A stretch of 41,568 nt of DNA from Betaproteobacteria bacterium (GTDB taxonomy: Bacteria > Pseudomonadota > Gammaproteobacteria > Burkholderiales > SG8-41), in contig JACQGN010000066.1 of the NCBI GenBank assembly GCA_016199545.1, positions 1 to 41,568 on the forward strand, given 5' to 3'. How positions within the stretch are numbered: position 1 is the stretch's first letter; each line of letters starts with the position of its first letter. The notes under the pieces are model-generated. The model was not told where the DNA came from, ran no database searches, and saw only the letters and a list, made by a program, of their open reading frames with translations. Shown piece after piece: positions 31,901 to 39,897 of the stretch. The translations under genes were made by a program, and so were the position numbers.

Positions 31901-32861
31901 TGAAGATGCGAAACAGGGCGCGGACATGCATCCACAATCCGTGCCGGTTCGCGGCGAGCGATTCGGGAGCCGTCCTGAGCAAACGCGTGATAATTCCGTC
32001 GAGCGAGTAGCTGCGCTGGTACAGTCGATGGCCAATCAGCCGCTCGTCGCGCGCCTCTGCATACAGAATGAAGAGCAGGCGATAAAGCGCGAGAAACCCG
32101 GCGTCGCGGAGTGCGGCAAGGCCGGGCGGTGGCAACAACGAATCGCCCCCGCTCCGGACATCTTCGAGGAACCCGCCGACGATGCGCTCGGCCGCCTCGA
32201 ACACCGCTGCCTTGAGGTCGTTGGATACCTTGGCGCTGTGCTTGCGGCTCTCTGCTTCAAGCAGGTCGAGCGGCCGCGCGCCCTCCGGCCCGCGCGCGAA
32301 ATTGTGTGCGGAAAGCACCCGGTAGGCCGCGGCAAGCGAGTCGAGGTCCTGCAACTCGACTGTGGTCGCAAGGCCAAGGTCGAGCGCCGCGCCGCGCATG
32401 CCGATGCCTGGCCGGCGCACGAGCCGCAAGACCTCGGGCGAGAGCAGAAAGCCGTAGTCGAGCGCGCCGGCGAGCAAGCCGTCGTCCAGCGATTTTCGGG
32501 CCTGCCGCGAGTCGATATCGACGGGGTCAGGACACATCAGCACCAACGCAACGGGGGGTCCGGAACTGCCGCCGCCATTCGCGATCGAGAGAGCGCGAAG
32601 ACGCGGTTCGGCTACGTTTTCGTGAAGTTCGAAACCGAGGTACTCCTGAAGGAGGGGACGCGCGAAATATTCGCGAAAGCGCGTCAGTTCGGGCGGTGCG
32701 CTCCCGTTTATCGATTCCACCAGTCGGGTTATCCGATCGAGCAACTTGCGCGCCTGCGCGGGAGTCAATCGTGCCGTTGAAACGCCCCGTGAACCCAGCA
32801 CGGTCCCCAACCAATAGTCGGAGAAAAAACTCCGATGATTGCGGATCGATTGCAGCGCCAT
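28950..32861 (-). CDS. DrmMI/PglX-like N6-adenine DNA methylase
   Basis: The product has 1303 residues from ATG 32861, two bases after the SNF2-gene stop. SAM motif I is DIACGSGHF (554-562), the catalytic NPPW is at 817-820, and a long N-terminal region precedes them. Residues about 462-487 form a strongly acidic stretch, perhaps a flexible linker. The C-terminal third (FRYIARNTDART, SISFTYILPMPVPP) resembles target-recognition domains of Eco57I/BREX-type enzymes. In DISARM class 1, such a methylase marks host DNA and sits beside the SNF2 helicase, as here. A BREX set (PglZ, BrxC) is absent. Confidence 0.88.
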   Translation of the reverse strand: MALQSIRNHRSFFSDYWLGTVLGSRGVSTARLTPAQARKLLDRITRLVESINGSAPPELTRFREYFARPLLQEYLGFELHENVAEPRLRALSIANGGGSSGPPVALVLMCPDPVDIDSRQARKSLDDGLLAGALDYGFLLSPEVLRLVRRPGIGMRGAALDLGLATTVELQDLDSLAAAYRVLSAHNFARGPEGARPLDLLEAESRKHSAKVSNDLKAAVFEAAERIVGGFLEDVRSGGDSLLPPPGLAALRDAGFLALYRLLFILYAEARDERLIGHRLYQRSYSLDGIITRLLRTAPESLAANRHGLWMHVRALFRIFNEGIAPNLPDLENIPPRGGRLFSEDTPEGRLLCQLRLNDRHAAAIFLALGTTQPRRGVGRERVSFRELEIEQLGHVYEGLLEYEPAEALEMMIEVSVGGRDLALTPDEIVRLCEQKQLYLRGAAALVEGTAAAELHPELAPDDEEDEAEGEEEGEEEASEDAEEEEPSIKRGASLKLLRRIEPGEFFFKPGAARKSSGSYYTPTAMVDDLARHALRPLVDNRSAAEIERLRVIDIACGSGHFLVGAARFLGPKLFEAYRREHGGNPPPDFHPDRALSGEVKARWDAEGQDWCRRRMVEKCLFGVDLNPAAVQLAQVALWIESLAGDRPLSFFSHHIRCGNSLLGSSLARFDAPPDPQLGKPGDRMTRGLFETELRRKLDDALAERRLIDAPLPPEIRRDTPEEYAYKEDRLRRAEYAIAQAKLLLDLRSAAPFLPAIWKELPMLMSSFDLGTDAGQRPWWAQFEEVRNRERFFHWELEFPEVLLDTERPGFDAVLGNPPWDKVLPSKHEFYGQFDALIRAYKGNDLKRRIGELNAEHEGLTERFDAYSLRATTFARVLRAGGDFPLAEARSQAAHEDVAKYFVDRAIALVAKGGAAGLVVPSVFYSGDGWVGIRRYLLQDASIERFYAFENRKKIFPIHSSYKFVNLVARKDGANAGRLTAAFMRQDTGELQETGPKPWHVQITRQEIEKLSPDTLAFLEYRSSRDQEIVRKMYSGRPTLGGSGPGNWGATLFTDLTHELIYNSSRDKDLYTNPRTGRVWTPADVLETAPTAVDELIERMREQGFWPIFEGKHTQQFIVGIRPIRWWLSLEQAMKKYKRTLPEKPTLTFRYIARNTDARTSIAAVLPACAAASEKLTGVRLAHVDEEAAMTVFNSLCFDYGLRLRLSGTSISFTYILPMPVPPAELVNRLPRIPCRPGWGLGIGDLADDRAHWPSLWEANLAVSRAYGLTTDDFKHILGTFPVFTRKHPEFMEFFRQELSLVR

Positions 32862-32863
32862 GA

Positions 32864-35794
32864 TCAGGCGAGCGGGAACACGAGCAGCACACCCAGGGGC
32901 TGGGGCTCGGGCGGCTCCGCCACCTGCGCGAAACGCCCGATTTCCTCCAGACGCCTGCGATAGTGGGTATCCACGGCGGCGCGGCGCGCCTGCCAGTTGG
33001 TCGCCGCCTCCCTGAATAGTTCCATCTGCTCGCGCGTGCCGGCTCGCTCGGTCTGTTCGTCCTGATCGATCTCAGCCAGCCGATCCGTGCGGTACAAAGC
33101 CGCTTCCTCCCGCAAGACGTTGCCCGTTCTTTCGCGCTCCACGCGCAGGTGTGCGGCGCGATCGCGTAGAACGTCGCGCGCCGCCCGCGATGCGGCGACT
33201 TGAACCGACTCAAAACCGCTGCCGAACGCTCGCTCGCAGTCAGTCCACCCTACCTCACCCTGTGGCGCGCGTTCCTCGGCAAGAAGCCTTTCGGTGATGG
33301 AGTGCTCCATTACCCGCCCCTTGGCATCCACGGCGACGCTGAAGACGACGCCGACCGGGTGGCTCTGGCGCTCAAGATACGTGAACAGTGCGAATGGGGT
33401 CTTCGCCGCGAGCGCATGACGGATCACGGCGATACGGGAACCTGCGCCGTTGCGCGCCGGCGCGAGGGTCAGTTCGTGAAGCGCGCCTTCCGCTACAGCA
33501 CGGAATAGCGGGTGCAAACGGTGAACGAACTCTACTTCCGTTGCCGGCTTGTCTGCGGCGATTGAACGGCGGAACGTCGCGCAATCGTAACGCGGCTCGA
33601 CCCCCGGGCCTTGCAGGCGAGGCGGCACGTCAAGACGGTACGTGCCCGGCAGCCTTCCGTCGCGCACTCCAGGCTTCAGAGCCTCCAGCATGAACCGCTC
33701 AAAACCGGAATCGTCCTCAACCAGAGGGTCCGCCGATATGGCGTTGGCAAACGGCAGAGACGATCCAGATGTGGCGCCAGTCAACAGGAATGGCGCAATT
33801 TCGTAGACGAACTGCTCCTGCCGCGCCTCGAAAAGCTTCATCAGGGACTGTGCCGCAGCTTCGCCCGACTCCGCTGAGTCGATGCGCCCGAGTACATCCT
33901 CGATGCGCGTGCCCTCAATAATGCCGAGGATGTCCGGCGTCGACACGCGGTCATCGTGCATCTGCGTGATGCGCTGCACCAGCCGGTCGAGGACACGATC
34001 CTCCGGCGAATCCGGATAGAACAGATAACGGATGATCGGCGGGCGCGTCTGCCCGTGTCGATCGATCCGGCCGTTGCGTTGCTCAAGGCGGTTAGGGTTC
34101 CACGGAAGCTCGAAGTGATAAAGGCGGCAACACTGTTTCTGGAGATTCAGGCCTTCGCTGGCGGCGTCGGTAGCCAGCAACACGCGGCACTTCGCCTCGT
34201 GGAAGCGCGCGATGCGCCCTTTCCGCTGCGATGTCGATAATCCGCCCGTCAGTTCGACGAACGCATCGCGCAGCGTCGGATGAGCGCTGAAGCTTTCACG
34301 CAGCGCTGCGAGCGTGTCGCGGTATTCGGTGAAAACGATGGTCTTTTCGCCCGGCATCGAAAGCACGTCTCGTTCGAGATCGGCAACGAGCGCGGTTATC
34401 TTCGGATCAGGAAGGTTTGCGACTCGGTCGAGCAGCCTGTCGATCGTTCTGAGCTGGCGCTTTTCGGATTCGCGCCGGCGCGCGTCTTTCGCGACTGCAG
34501 CACGCAGAATGCGGGCTTGCGTGCGCTCGGCAGCAGCCTCAGGAAGCGGGAGATCGCTCTGCAGCTCGCGCACCTCGGCTCGCGTGGGCGGATCATCGGG
34601 AATTCTGCTGGCCAGGGCGTTGAGTCGATTCTTCACCGTTTTCTGCAGTGCCGTCCGGCTGGAAAGCATTCGTTTCTTGACAATCTGCATGGCAAACGAC
34701 ACGAGATCCGCCTCATCGGAGCCTGCCGCCGCTTGCACGGTCTTCGCGCAGTACGCAGTGACGAGCGAAAAAATCTCCTTTTCCTCGTCGCTCAGGCCCC
34801 TGACCTCGGCTCGTTGCACAGGAAGCCGAACGGGGAACGCCGGCGCTGGGCTCCCGTCTGATGCTGACTTTACTACCTGGGATTTCAGGCGGCGCACCAT
34901 GGATCGTCCTACGCGCCTCCCGACATCGTCGTTTCGCCCATGGAGCGCCGCGTCCGTGGGCTCAACCAATTCGAGAAGCGAGCGGAAGCTGTGCCGATAT
35001 CCGTTATGCGGCGTAGCGGTCAACAGGATCAGGGAACGGGAAGCCTCGCGCAACTTGGGTCCCAACCGCGTGCGAGCGGTCGAGTACGGGTTTGCGGGCG
35101 TGCCAGATTCCGCGAGGTAGTGCGCTTCATCCACTACGATCGCGTCCCAAGGATGAGCAAGTGCTGTCGTGTGAACATCGCGCCGCTTGAGGTACTCGAT
35201 CGAGGTGATTACCCGGTCGAAGTAAGCCCAGGGCTGCAAACCTTCGGAAAGTGCGGTCTGAGCGCGGTCGAGTGATGCTGAGTTCTCTATCGGCTGGAAC
35301 ACAAGCCCAAACTTCTGCCACATTTCGTCAAGCCATTGCCCAATCAGGCCCGGAGGCACCACGAGCAAGATCCGCTTTCCGATGCCGCGTGCCATCAACT
35401 CGAGCAAGCAGATACCGGCTTCAATGGTCTTGCCGAGCCCTACATCGTCGGCGATTAGAAGACTCCGACTCGGGCCGCTCAGAAGGCGTGCGAGGGGCGC
35501 AAATTGATAGGGCTCGGGCGAAATACGGCCGGCATGAAATGCGGAGTATCGCCCGTCAGCCGGCGATTGCAATCGAAGCGCTTCGTGCAACGAACGCCAA
35601 ATCCCGAAGGGCGTAAGCGATCTTCTATCAAGGACCGGGGCGGGTTCGACCAGTGGTTCGAACTCGTCGGGCGGGCAAAGCACGTCGATGTCCTCACCCG
35701 AGTCTGGATCTTCGAGACGGAACTTGGTGCGCGATCCCAGCGACACGTAATCGCGAACAATCCAAGGATGACCGCGGACCAAGACACGCTTCAA
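32864..35794 (-). CDS. DrmD-like SNF2-family helicase
   Basis: The product has 976 residues. The start is TTG 35794, with AAGG nearby; an upstream in-frame stop leaves no ATG choice. Helicase motifs are in order: DDVGLGKTIEAG (116-127), VVPPGLIGQW, DEAH (222-225), LTATPHNG, ATDAASEGLNLQKQC and NPNRLEQRNGRIDRHGQ. A charged helical C-terminal third follows. The protein is like DrmD, the SNF2 ATPase of class 1 DISARM, and like RapA-type remodelers. It is the first gene of the island and is nearly fused to the methylase gene. It likely moves along foreign DNA for restriction. Confidence 0.88.
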   Translation of the reverse strand: MKRVLVRGHPWIVRDYVSLGSRTKFRLEDPDSGEDIDVLCPPDEFEPLVEPAPVLDRRSLTPFGIWRSLHEALRLQSPADGRYSAFHAGRISPEPYQFAPLARLLSGPSRSLLIADDVGLGKTIEAGICLLELMARGIGKRILLVVPPGLIGQWLDEMWQKFGLVFQPIENSASLDRAQTALSEGLQPWAYFDRVITSIEYLKRRDVHTTALAHPWDAIVVDEAHYLAESGTPANPYSTARTRLGPKLREASRSLILLTATPHNGYRHSFRSLLELVEPTDAALHGRNDDVGRRVGRSMVRRLKSQVVKSASDGSPAPAFPVRLPVQRAEVRGLSDEEKEIFSLVTAYCAKTVQAAAGSDEADLVSFAMQIVKKRMLSSRTALQKTVKNRLNALASRIPDDPPTRAEVRELQSDLPLPEAAAERTQARILRAAVAKDARRRESEKRQLRTIDRLLDRVANLPDPKITALVADLERDVLSMPGEKTIVFTEYRDTLAALRESFSAHPTLRDAFVELTGGLSTSQRKGRIARFHEAKCRVLLATDAASEGLNLQKQCCRLYHFELPWNPNRLEQRNGRIDRHGQTRPPIIRYLFYPDSPEDRVLDRLVQRITQMHDDRVSTPDILGIIEGTRIEDVLGRIDSAESGEAAAQSLMKLFEARQEQFVYEIAPFLLTGATSGSSLPFANAISADPLVEDDSGFERFMLEALKPGVRDGRLPGTYRLDVPPRLQGPGVEPRYDCATFRRSIAADKPATEVEFVHRLHPLFRAVAEGALHELTLAPARNGAGSRIAVIRHALAAKTPFALFTYLERQSHPVGVVFSVAVDAKGRVMEHSITERLLAEERAPQGEVGWTDCERAFGSGFESVQVAASRAARDVLRDRAAHLRVERERTGNVLREEAALYRTDRLAEIDQDEQTERAGTREQMELFREAATNWQARRAAVDTHYRRRLEEIGRFAQVAEPPEPQPLGVLLVFPLA

Positions 35795-35833
35795 TGGGAT
35801 CGCCTTGACTCTTCAGAATGCGGAATTCTACCG

Positions 35834-35849
35834 GGTCACTATTGTGACC
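35834..35849. promoter_or_regulatory. Inverted repeat upstream of the defence operon
   Basis: GGTCAC (35834-35839) and GTGACC (35844-35849) form a perfect dyad with a 4-base centre, 40 bases upstream of the SNF2 start. A TAGAAT sequence on the minus strand, between the dyad and the gene, is a plausible -10 box. The dyad could be an operator for the whole island. No matching -35 box is clear. Confidence 0.35.
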
Positions 35850-35956
35850 TCTGTTAGTGCCGCCGACTATTGCTCAATTTCTTATTGAAAACTTCATGCC
35901 ATTTCAGGGATTCGAATCCGCGTCGAATAATGTCCGCCATCTGTTTGCGACACTCA

Positions 35957-36958
35957 TTAACCCGGATGTCCGCAGTCGGCGCGGATGCGGAAGACGCGGC
36001 GTGCGGTTTCGCCGAGGATTTTCTTCCGTGCCGCCTCGTCGAGCGGGGCGTTGTCGATCACTTTCAGCGGCGCGGGGTCGCCGATCGGAAACGGGGCGTC
36101 CGAGCCGAGCATCACGCGCTCCACGCCGGCGCGGGCGACGATGAACTGCAGCGCTTCGGTGTCGAGCACGCACGAATCGAGGTACACACCCGAGAAGCCC
36201 TTGCGCGGATCGGCGTACTTGCCCGGGTTCGCTTCGAAGCTTCTGGCGAGACGGCCCAATGCGAGCGGCAGCGCGGCGCCGCCGTGCGCGAGCACCACCT
36301 TGACCCCATTAAAGCGCAGCAGGTGCCCGGAATAGAGCAGACGCGAGACGGCGATCGACGTATCCACCAGGCGGCCAATTGCGTTCACGAGGTCGTAATC
36401 CGCGAGCCGCGGCTCGCCGCACACGAACATCGGATGGATGAAGACCGCCGCCTGCAAACGGGAGGCCGCCTCCCAGAACGGATCGAGCGACGGATCGTCG
36501 AGGTTGCCGCCCTGTCCCTTGGGCAGCGTGCCGATCATGACGCCGCCGAAGCCCTGCTCCAGCACTTCGCCCAGCACTTCCGCAGCCTTGCGCCCGTCCT
36601 GCATCGGAACGGTCGCCAGGGGCGTGAAGCGCCGCTCGTCCCGCAGCGACTCCCGCATGCAGGCGTTGATGAACCGGCTCCAACGCAGCCCTTGTTCCGC
36701 CTCGAGCTCGTAGCCGAAGCTGTCGAGCCAGCCGCCCACCAGTTGATGATCGATGCCGTTCTTGTCCATCCACCCGCGGCGGTCGGCAAGATCGGAGAGC
36801 CGCGGCATGATCGGGCGCGTCGTATCGGCGCCGGCAATGGCGATCTGAACGCCCTTCTCGCCGCGGATCAATTTCACTCCGGGAAACTTCGACGCCTCCG
36901 CATCGAAGCGCTCGATCAGCATGCGCGGGGTGTAATGCGCGTGCACGTCTATGATCAT
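35957..36958 (-). CDS. ACMSD-like amidohydrolase (metal-dependent hydrolase/decarboxylase)
   Basis: The product has 333 residues from ATG 36958, with AAGGA upstream; the TTG at 36964 is an alternative. The metal site is spread over DVHAHY (His6, His8), FIHPMF, AHGGAALP and GSDAPFP, as in 2-amino-3-carboxymuconate semialdehyde decarboxylase and related 'amidohydrolase 2' proteins. These act on ring-cleavage products or hydroxylated aromatic acids, usually by decarboxylation or hydrolysis. The gene lies 33 bases downstream of the large molybdenum-hydroxylase subunit on the same strand, so it probably acts after that enzyme. The substrate is not evident. Confidence 0.9.
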   Translation of the reverse strand: MIIDVHAHYTPRMLIERFDAEASKFPGVKLIRGEKGVQIAIAGADTTRPIMPRLSDLADRRGWMDKNGIDHQLVGGWLDSFGYELEAEQGLRWSRFINACMRESLRDERRFTPLATVPMQDGRKAAEVLGEVLEQGFGGVMIGTLPKGQGGNLDDPSLDPFWEAASRLQAAVFIHPMFVCGEPRLADYDLVNAIGRLVDTSIAVSRLLYSGHLLRFNGVKVVLAHGGAALPLALGRLARSFEANPGKYADPRKGFSGVYLDSCVLDTEALQFIVARAGVERVMLGSDAPFPIGDPAPLKVIDNAPLDEAARKKILGETARRVFRIRADCGHPG

Positions 36959-36991
36959 GCGCAATCCTTTCTTCGGTGTGGCTGCATCGGA

Positions 36992-39403
36992 TCAACTGCG
37001 CGCGGTGGCGCGGGCCGCCGAGATTTTCCGCCAGAGTTCGTGCGGTGTCATCGGCAACGTGTCGAGCGTCGTCCCGAGCGGCGCGAGCGCATCGTTCACC
37101 GCGTTGGCGATCGCCGCCGGCGCGCCGAGGTAACCGGCCTCGCCCGAGCCCTTCTGCCCGAAAGTCGTGAGCGGGGACGGCGTGCAGTGATCGACGATGG
37201 TGAGCGCGGGCACTTCCAGCGCACTCGGAATGAGGTAGTCCATGAACGTGCCGCTCGCAAGCTGGCCGTCCGGCGTGTAGGCGAATTTCTCGTAGAGCGC
37301 CGCGCCGATACCGTGCGCGATGCCGCCGTAAGTCATGCCGTGGACGATGTCGGGGTTGATCATCACCCCGCAGTCGTGGCCGCACACGTAGCGGCGCAGC
37401 TCGGGCCGCGCCGTGTCGGGGTCGATCTCGACGTAAACGACGTGCGCCTCGAAAGCGTAGCAAGGGTACATCTGCACGCGCCCGTCCGGCGTCGGCAGCC
37501 CGCCGCCGGTGGGCACTTCCCACACGAACTTGGCCTGCAGGCCCGGCTCGAGTCCCGGCGGCAGGCGATGGTACTTGCGGTGCGCGATCTCGACCAGTTG
37601 ATCCCAGGTCATCTTCCGCGACGGATCACCGATGACTGAAACATCGCCATCACGATAGTCGATTTTTTCAACGCTGCAGTCGAGGTTATGCGCCGCGATC
37701 GCGATCAGCGCTTCCCTGATCTTCCGCGCCGCGCCGGCCGCCGCTCCGCCCAGCATGATCGCCATGCGGCTGCCGACCGGGCTGTTGGAAGGGAGCGCCG
37801 AAAGCGAATCGGCGCGCGCGACGCGGATCGATGCGGGATCGCGCTCCAGCACTTCGCCGATCACCGTCGAAACGAGCGTCTCGTGCCCCTGCCCCGAGGA
37901 GGAAGTGCCGATGACACCGGTGACCGCGCCGGCGAGATCGATCCGCACCAGGCAGGAATCCATCCAGGTCGTGGTCTCGTTCTTCGGGTTGAACAGGATC
38001 TCGAACGCGGCGTTGCCACCGCTCGGCTCAAGGCAGGTGGAGATGCCGATGCCGGCCAACCTCCCGGCGCGGCGCGCGGTGTCACGCTCGGCGACGAGCG
38101 CCGGGTAATCGATGGCGGCGAGCGCCTTGTCGAGCACCGTGTGGTAGTCGCCCGAGTCGTAGGCGGAGCCGCTCGGAATGCGATAGGGAAACTCGTCCTT
38201 GCGAATGAGGTTGTGCCGGCGCAGCGCGATGCGGTCCATCCCGAGGTACGCGGCCACCCGGTCCATCATCCGTTCCAGCGCGAAGTTGGTCGGCGACTGT
38301 CCGAAGCCGCGCACCGCTTCCTGCGGCGTCTTGTGGGTCATGACCGAAACCGGCTCGTATTCGATCGCCGCGATGCGGTACGGGCCGCAAATCGCAGTGA
38401 TGGGCTTGCCAAGTTGCAGCGGCGCGCGCCCGGTGTAGGCGCCGGCGTCGTCCACCGCCCGGATCCTGAGCGCGCGGATCGTGCCGTCGCTGTCGAAGGC
38501 AGCCCCCATGTCGAAGATGCGGTCGGGGCCGTGCGCGTCGCCGCCGCGCATGTTCTCCAGCCGGTCTTCGATCAGCCGCATCGGCGCTCCGAGCTTCATC
38601 GCGAGGTAGCCGGCAAGCGCCGTGTGCTTCAGGCCGCGCTTGCCGCCGTAGCTGCCGCCGACATCGACGTCGTAGTGCACGCGCACCGCGTTGCCGGGTA
38701 GCCGCAGCGCGCGCGCCACCTGGTCGGGGAATTTCGGCATCTGGATCGAGGCCCAGACATCGAGCAGTTCGGTGCCTGGATCCCAGCGTGCGACCACGCC
38801 GAAGGTCTCGATCGGCACGGTGGAACTGCGGCCCCATACCGCGCGGAACGCGATGTGGTGCGCGGCGCCCGCAAACGCCTCGTCGACCGGCCCCCAGACG
38901 AAGCGGCGGTGATACAGCACGTTCGAGCCGTGGGCGGCATGCACCAGCGGCGCGTCCGCCGCGAGCGCGCGCTCGGGGTCCACCACGAAGGGCAGCGGTT
39001 CGTATTCGACTTCCACCAGTTCCGCCGCGTCCTCCGCGAGCGCGCGGCTGTCGGCGACGATCGCCACCACCCATTCGCCGGCATAGCGCACCACTTCGTG
39101 CGCAAGCGCGTAGCGCCTGACTTGGGGAGCGTCGACTCCGATCTGGAGCGAATCGGTGGCAGCGCAGAATTCCTCGCCGGTGAGCACGTAGCGCACTCCG
39201 GGAAGGGCGCGCGCCGCTTCGGTGCGAATGGCGATGATCCGCGCGCTGGGATGCGGGGACATGACCAGCGCCACGTGCTTCATCCCCGGCAGCGCGACAT
39301 CGGCGACGTAGCGTCCGCGGCCCTGAACGAAACGCGGACCCTCCTTGGTGCGCCGCCGCTTCCCGATGTAGCGGAATTCGCCGGGTGCGGCCGCACTCGC
39401 CAT
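36992..39403 (-). CDS. Molybdenum hydroxylase large subunit (CoxL/XdhB-like)
   Basis: The product has 803 residues from ATG 39403, whose A is shared with the stop of the [2Fe-2S] subunit. The N-terminal domain (residues about 15-140) and the long cofactor domain are typical. The catalytic Glu is in KGSGEAGYLG near the C-terminus. The loop that carries the Cys of true CO dehydrogenase (AYRCSFR) reads AVRGFGQSP here, so it hydroxylates some other carbon or nitrogen heterocycle, aldehyde or aromatic acid. It needs the molybdenum pterin cofactor; assembly genes are not in this window. It forms a trimeric unit with the next two subunits. Confidence 0.93.
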   Translation of the reverse strand: MASAAAPGEFRYIGKRRRTKEGPRFVQGRGRYVADVALPGMKHVALVMSPHPSARIIAIRTEAARALPGVRYVLTGEEFCAATDSLQIGVDAPQVRRYALAHEVVRYAGEWVVAIVADSRALAEDAAELVEVEYEPLPFVVDPERALAADAPLVHAAHGSNVLYHRRFVWGPVDEAFAGAAHHIAFRAVWGRSSTVPIETFGVVARWDPGTELLDVWASIQMPKFPDQVARALRLPGNAVRVHYDVDVGGSYGGKRGLKHTALAGYLAMKLGAPMRLIEDRLENMRGGDAHGPDRIFDMGAAFDSDGTIRALRIRAVDDAGAYTGRAPLQLGKPITAICGPYRIAAIEYEPVSVMTHKTPQEAVRGFGQSPTNFALERMMDRVAAYLGMDRIALRRHNLIRKDEFPYRIPSGSAYDSGDYHTVLDKALAAIDYPALVAERDTARRAGRLAGIGISTCLEPSGGNAAFEILFNPKNETTTWMDSCLVRIDLAGAVTGVIGTSSSGQGHETLVSTVIGEVLERDPASIRVARADSLSALPSNSPVGSRMAIMLGGAAAGAARKIREALIAIAAHNLDCSVEKIDYRDGDVSVIGDPSRKMTWDQLVEIAHRKYHRLPPGLEPGLQAKFVWEVPTGGGLPTPDGRVQMYPCYAFEAHVVYVEIDPDTARPELRRYVCGHDCGVMINPDIVHGMTYGGIAHGIGAALYEKFAYTPDGQLASGTFMDYLIPSALEVPALTIVDHCTPSPLTTFGQKGSGEAGYLGAPAAIANAVNDALAPLGTTLDTLPMTPHELWRKISAARATARS

Positions 39404-39897
39404 CAGCGCGCCCCCCGTTCCACGAGCTTCGCCGCGGCGTGTTCTATCGCCTCGACGATCTGCTGATAGCCGGTGCAGCGGCAGAGATTACCGCCGATCG
39501 CCTCGCGGATCTCCGCCTCGGTCGGATGGGGATTCTCCCGGAGGAGCGCGTGCGCCGCGATCAGCATGCCCGGCGTGCAGTAGCCGCATTGCAAGGCATG
39601 CGTTTCGCAGAATGCGTCCTGAAGTTCGCCGGGCCTGCCATCTTCCCCTGAGAGTCCCTCGACCGTCGTCACGCGATGACCGTCGGCCTGCACCGCGAAC
39701 ATCAGACATGAACGCACGGCCTCGCCGTCGAACAGCACCGAACACGCGCCGCAGATGCCGTGCTCGCAGCCGACGTGGGTGCCGGACAGGTGAAGTTCGT
39801 CGCGCAGCCAGTCCACCAGCGTGAGCCGCGCCGGAACTTCGCCCTCGTGCAGGTGGCCGTTGACCTCGACTGAGATGCGGTGGCCGCGTGGGGTCAT
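39403..39897 (-). CDS. Molybdenum hydroxylase [2Fe-2S] subunit (CoxS-like)
   Basis: The product has 164 residues from ATG 39897. It has two iron-sulfur sites: the plant-ferredoxin type CEHGICGACSVLFDG...C, and the helical one with CGYCTPG and CRCTGY. Electrons pass from the molybdenum site through both clusters to FAD. The gene overlaps its neighbours on both sides (ATGA with the FAD subunit, TGATG with the large subunit), so the three are made in fixed ratio. Confidence 0.95.
   Translation of the reverse strand: MTPRGHRISVEVNGHLHEGEVPARLTLVDWLRDELHLSGTHVGCEHGICGACSVLFDGEAVRSCLMFAVQADGHRVTTVEGLSGEDGRPGELQDAFCETHALQCGYCTPGMLIAAHALLRENPHPTEAEIREAIGGNLCRCTGYQQIVEAIEHAAAKLVERGAR

Noticed and set aside
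30378-32780. 800-codon open frame on the plus strand
   Set aside because: It lies entirely antisense to the methylase gene, whose frame carries clear SAM and NPPW motifs. The antisense protein is rich in Arg, Ala, Glu and Val with no domain, as expected of a shadow frame in GC-rich DNA.
20403-35794. BREX system
   Set aside because: A PglX-like methylase is present, but no PglZ phosphatase, BrxC ATPase or BrxL/Lon protein is encoded.
35905-35925. T-arm-like sequence GGATTCGAATCC as a tRNA 3' end or island attachment site
   Set aside because: The stem positions do not pair as a tRNA T-arm, no acceptor stem or anticodon arm is found nearby, and no matching copy was seen at the other island end.
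35870-37639. 589-codon open frame on the plus strand
   Set aside because: It is antisense to the amidohydrolase and the hydroxylase large subunit. The composition (many His, Arg, Asp, Val) is that of a shadow frame.
36992-39403. Aerobic CO dehydrogenase large subunit
   Set aside because: The AYRCSFR active-site loop with its Cys is missing; the corresponding loop is AVRGFGQSP, so another hydroxylase is meant.
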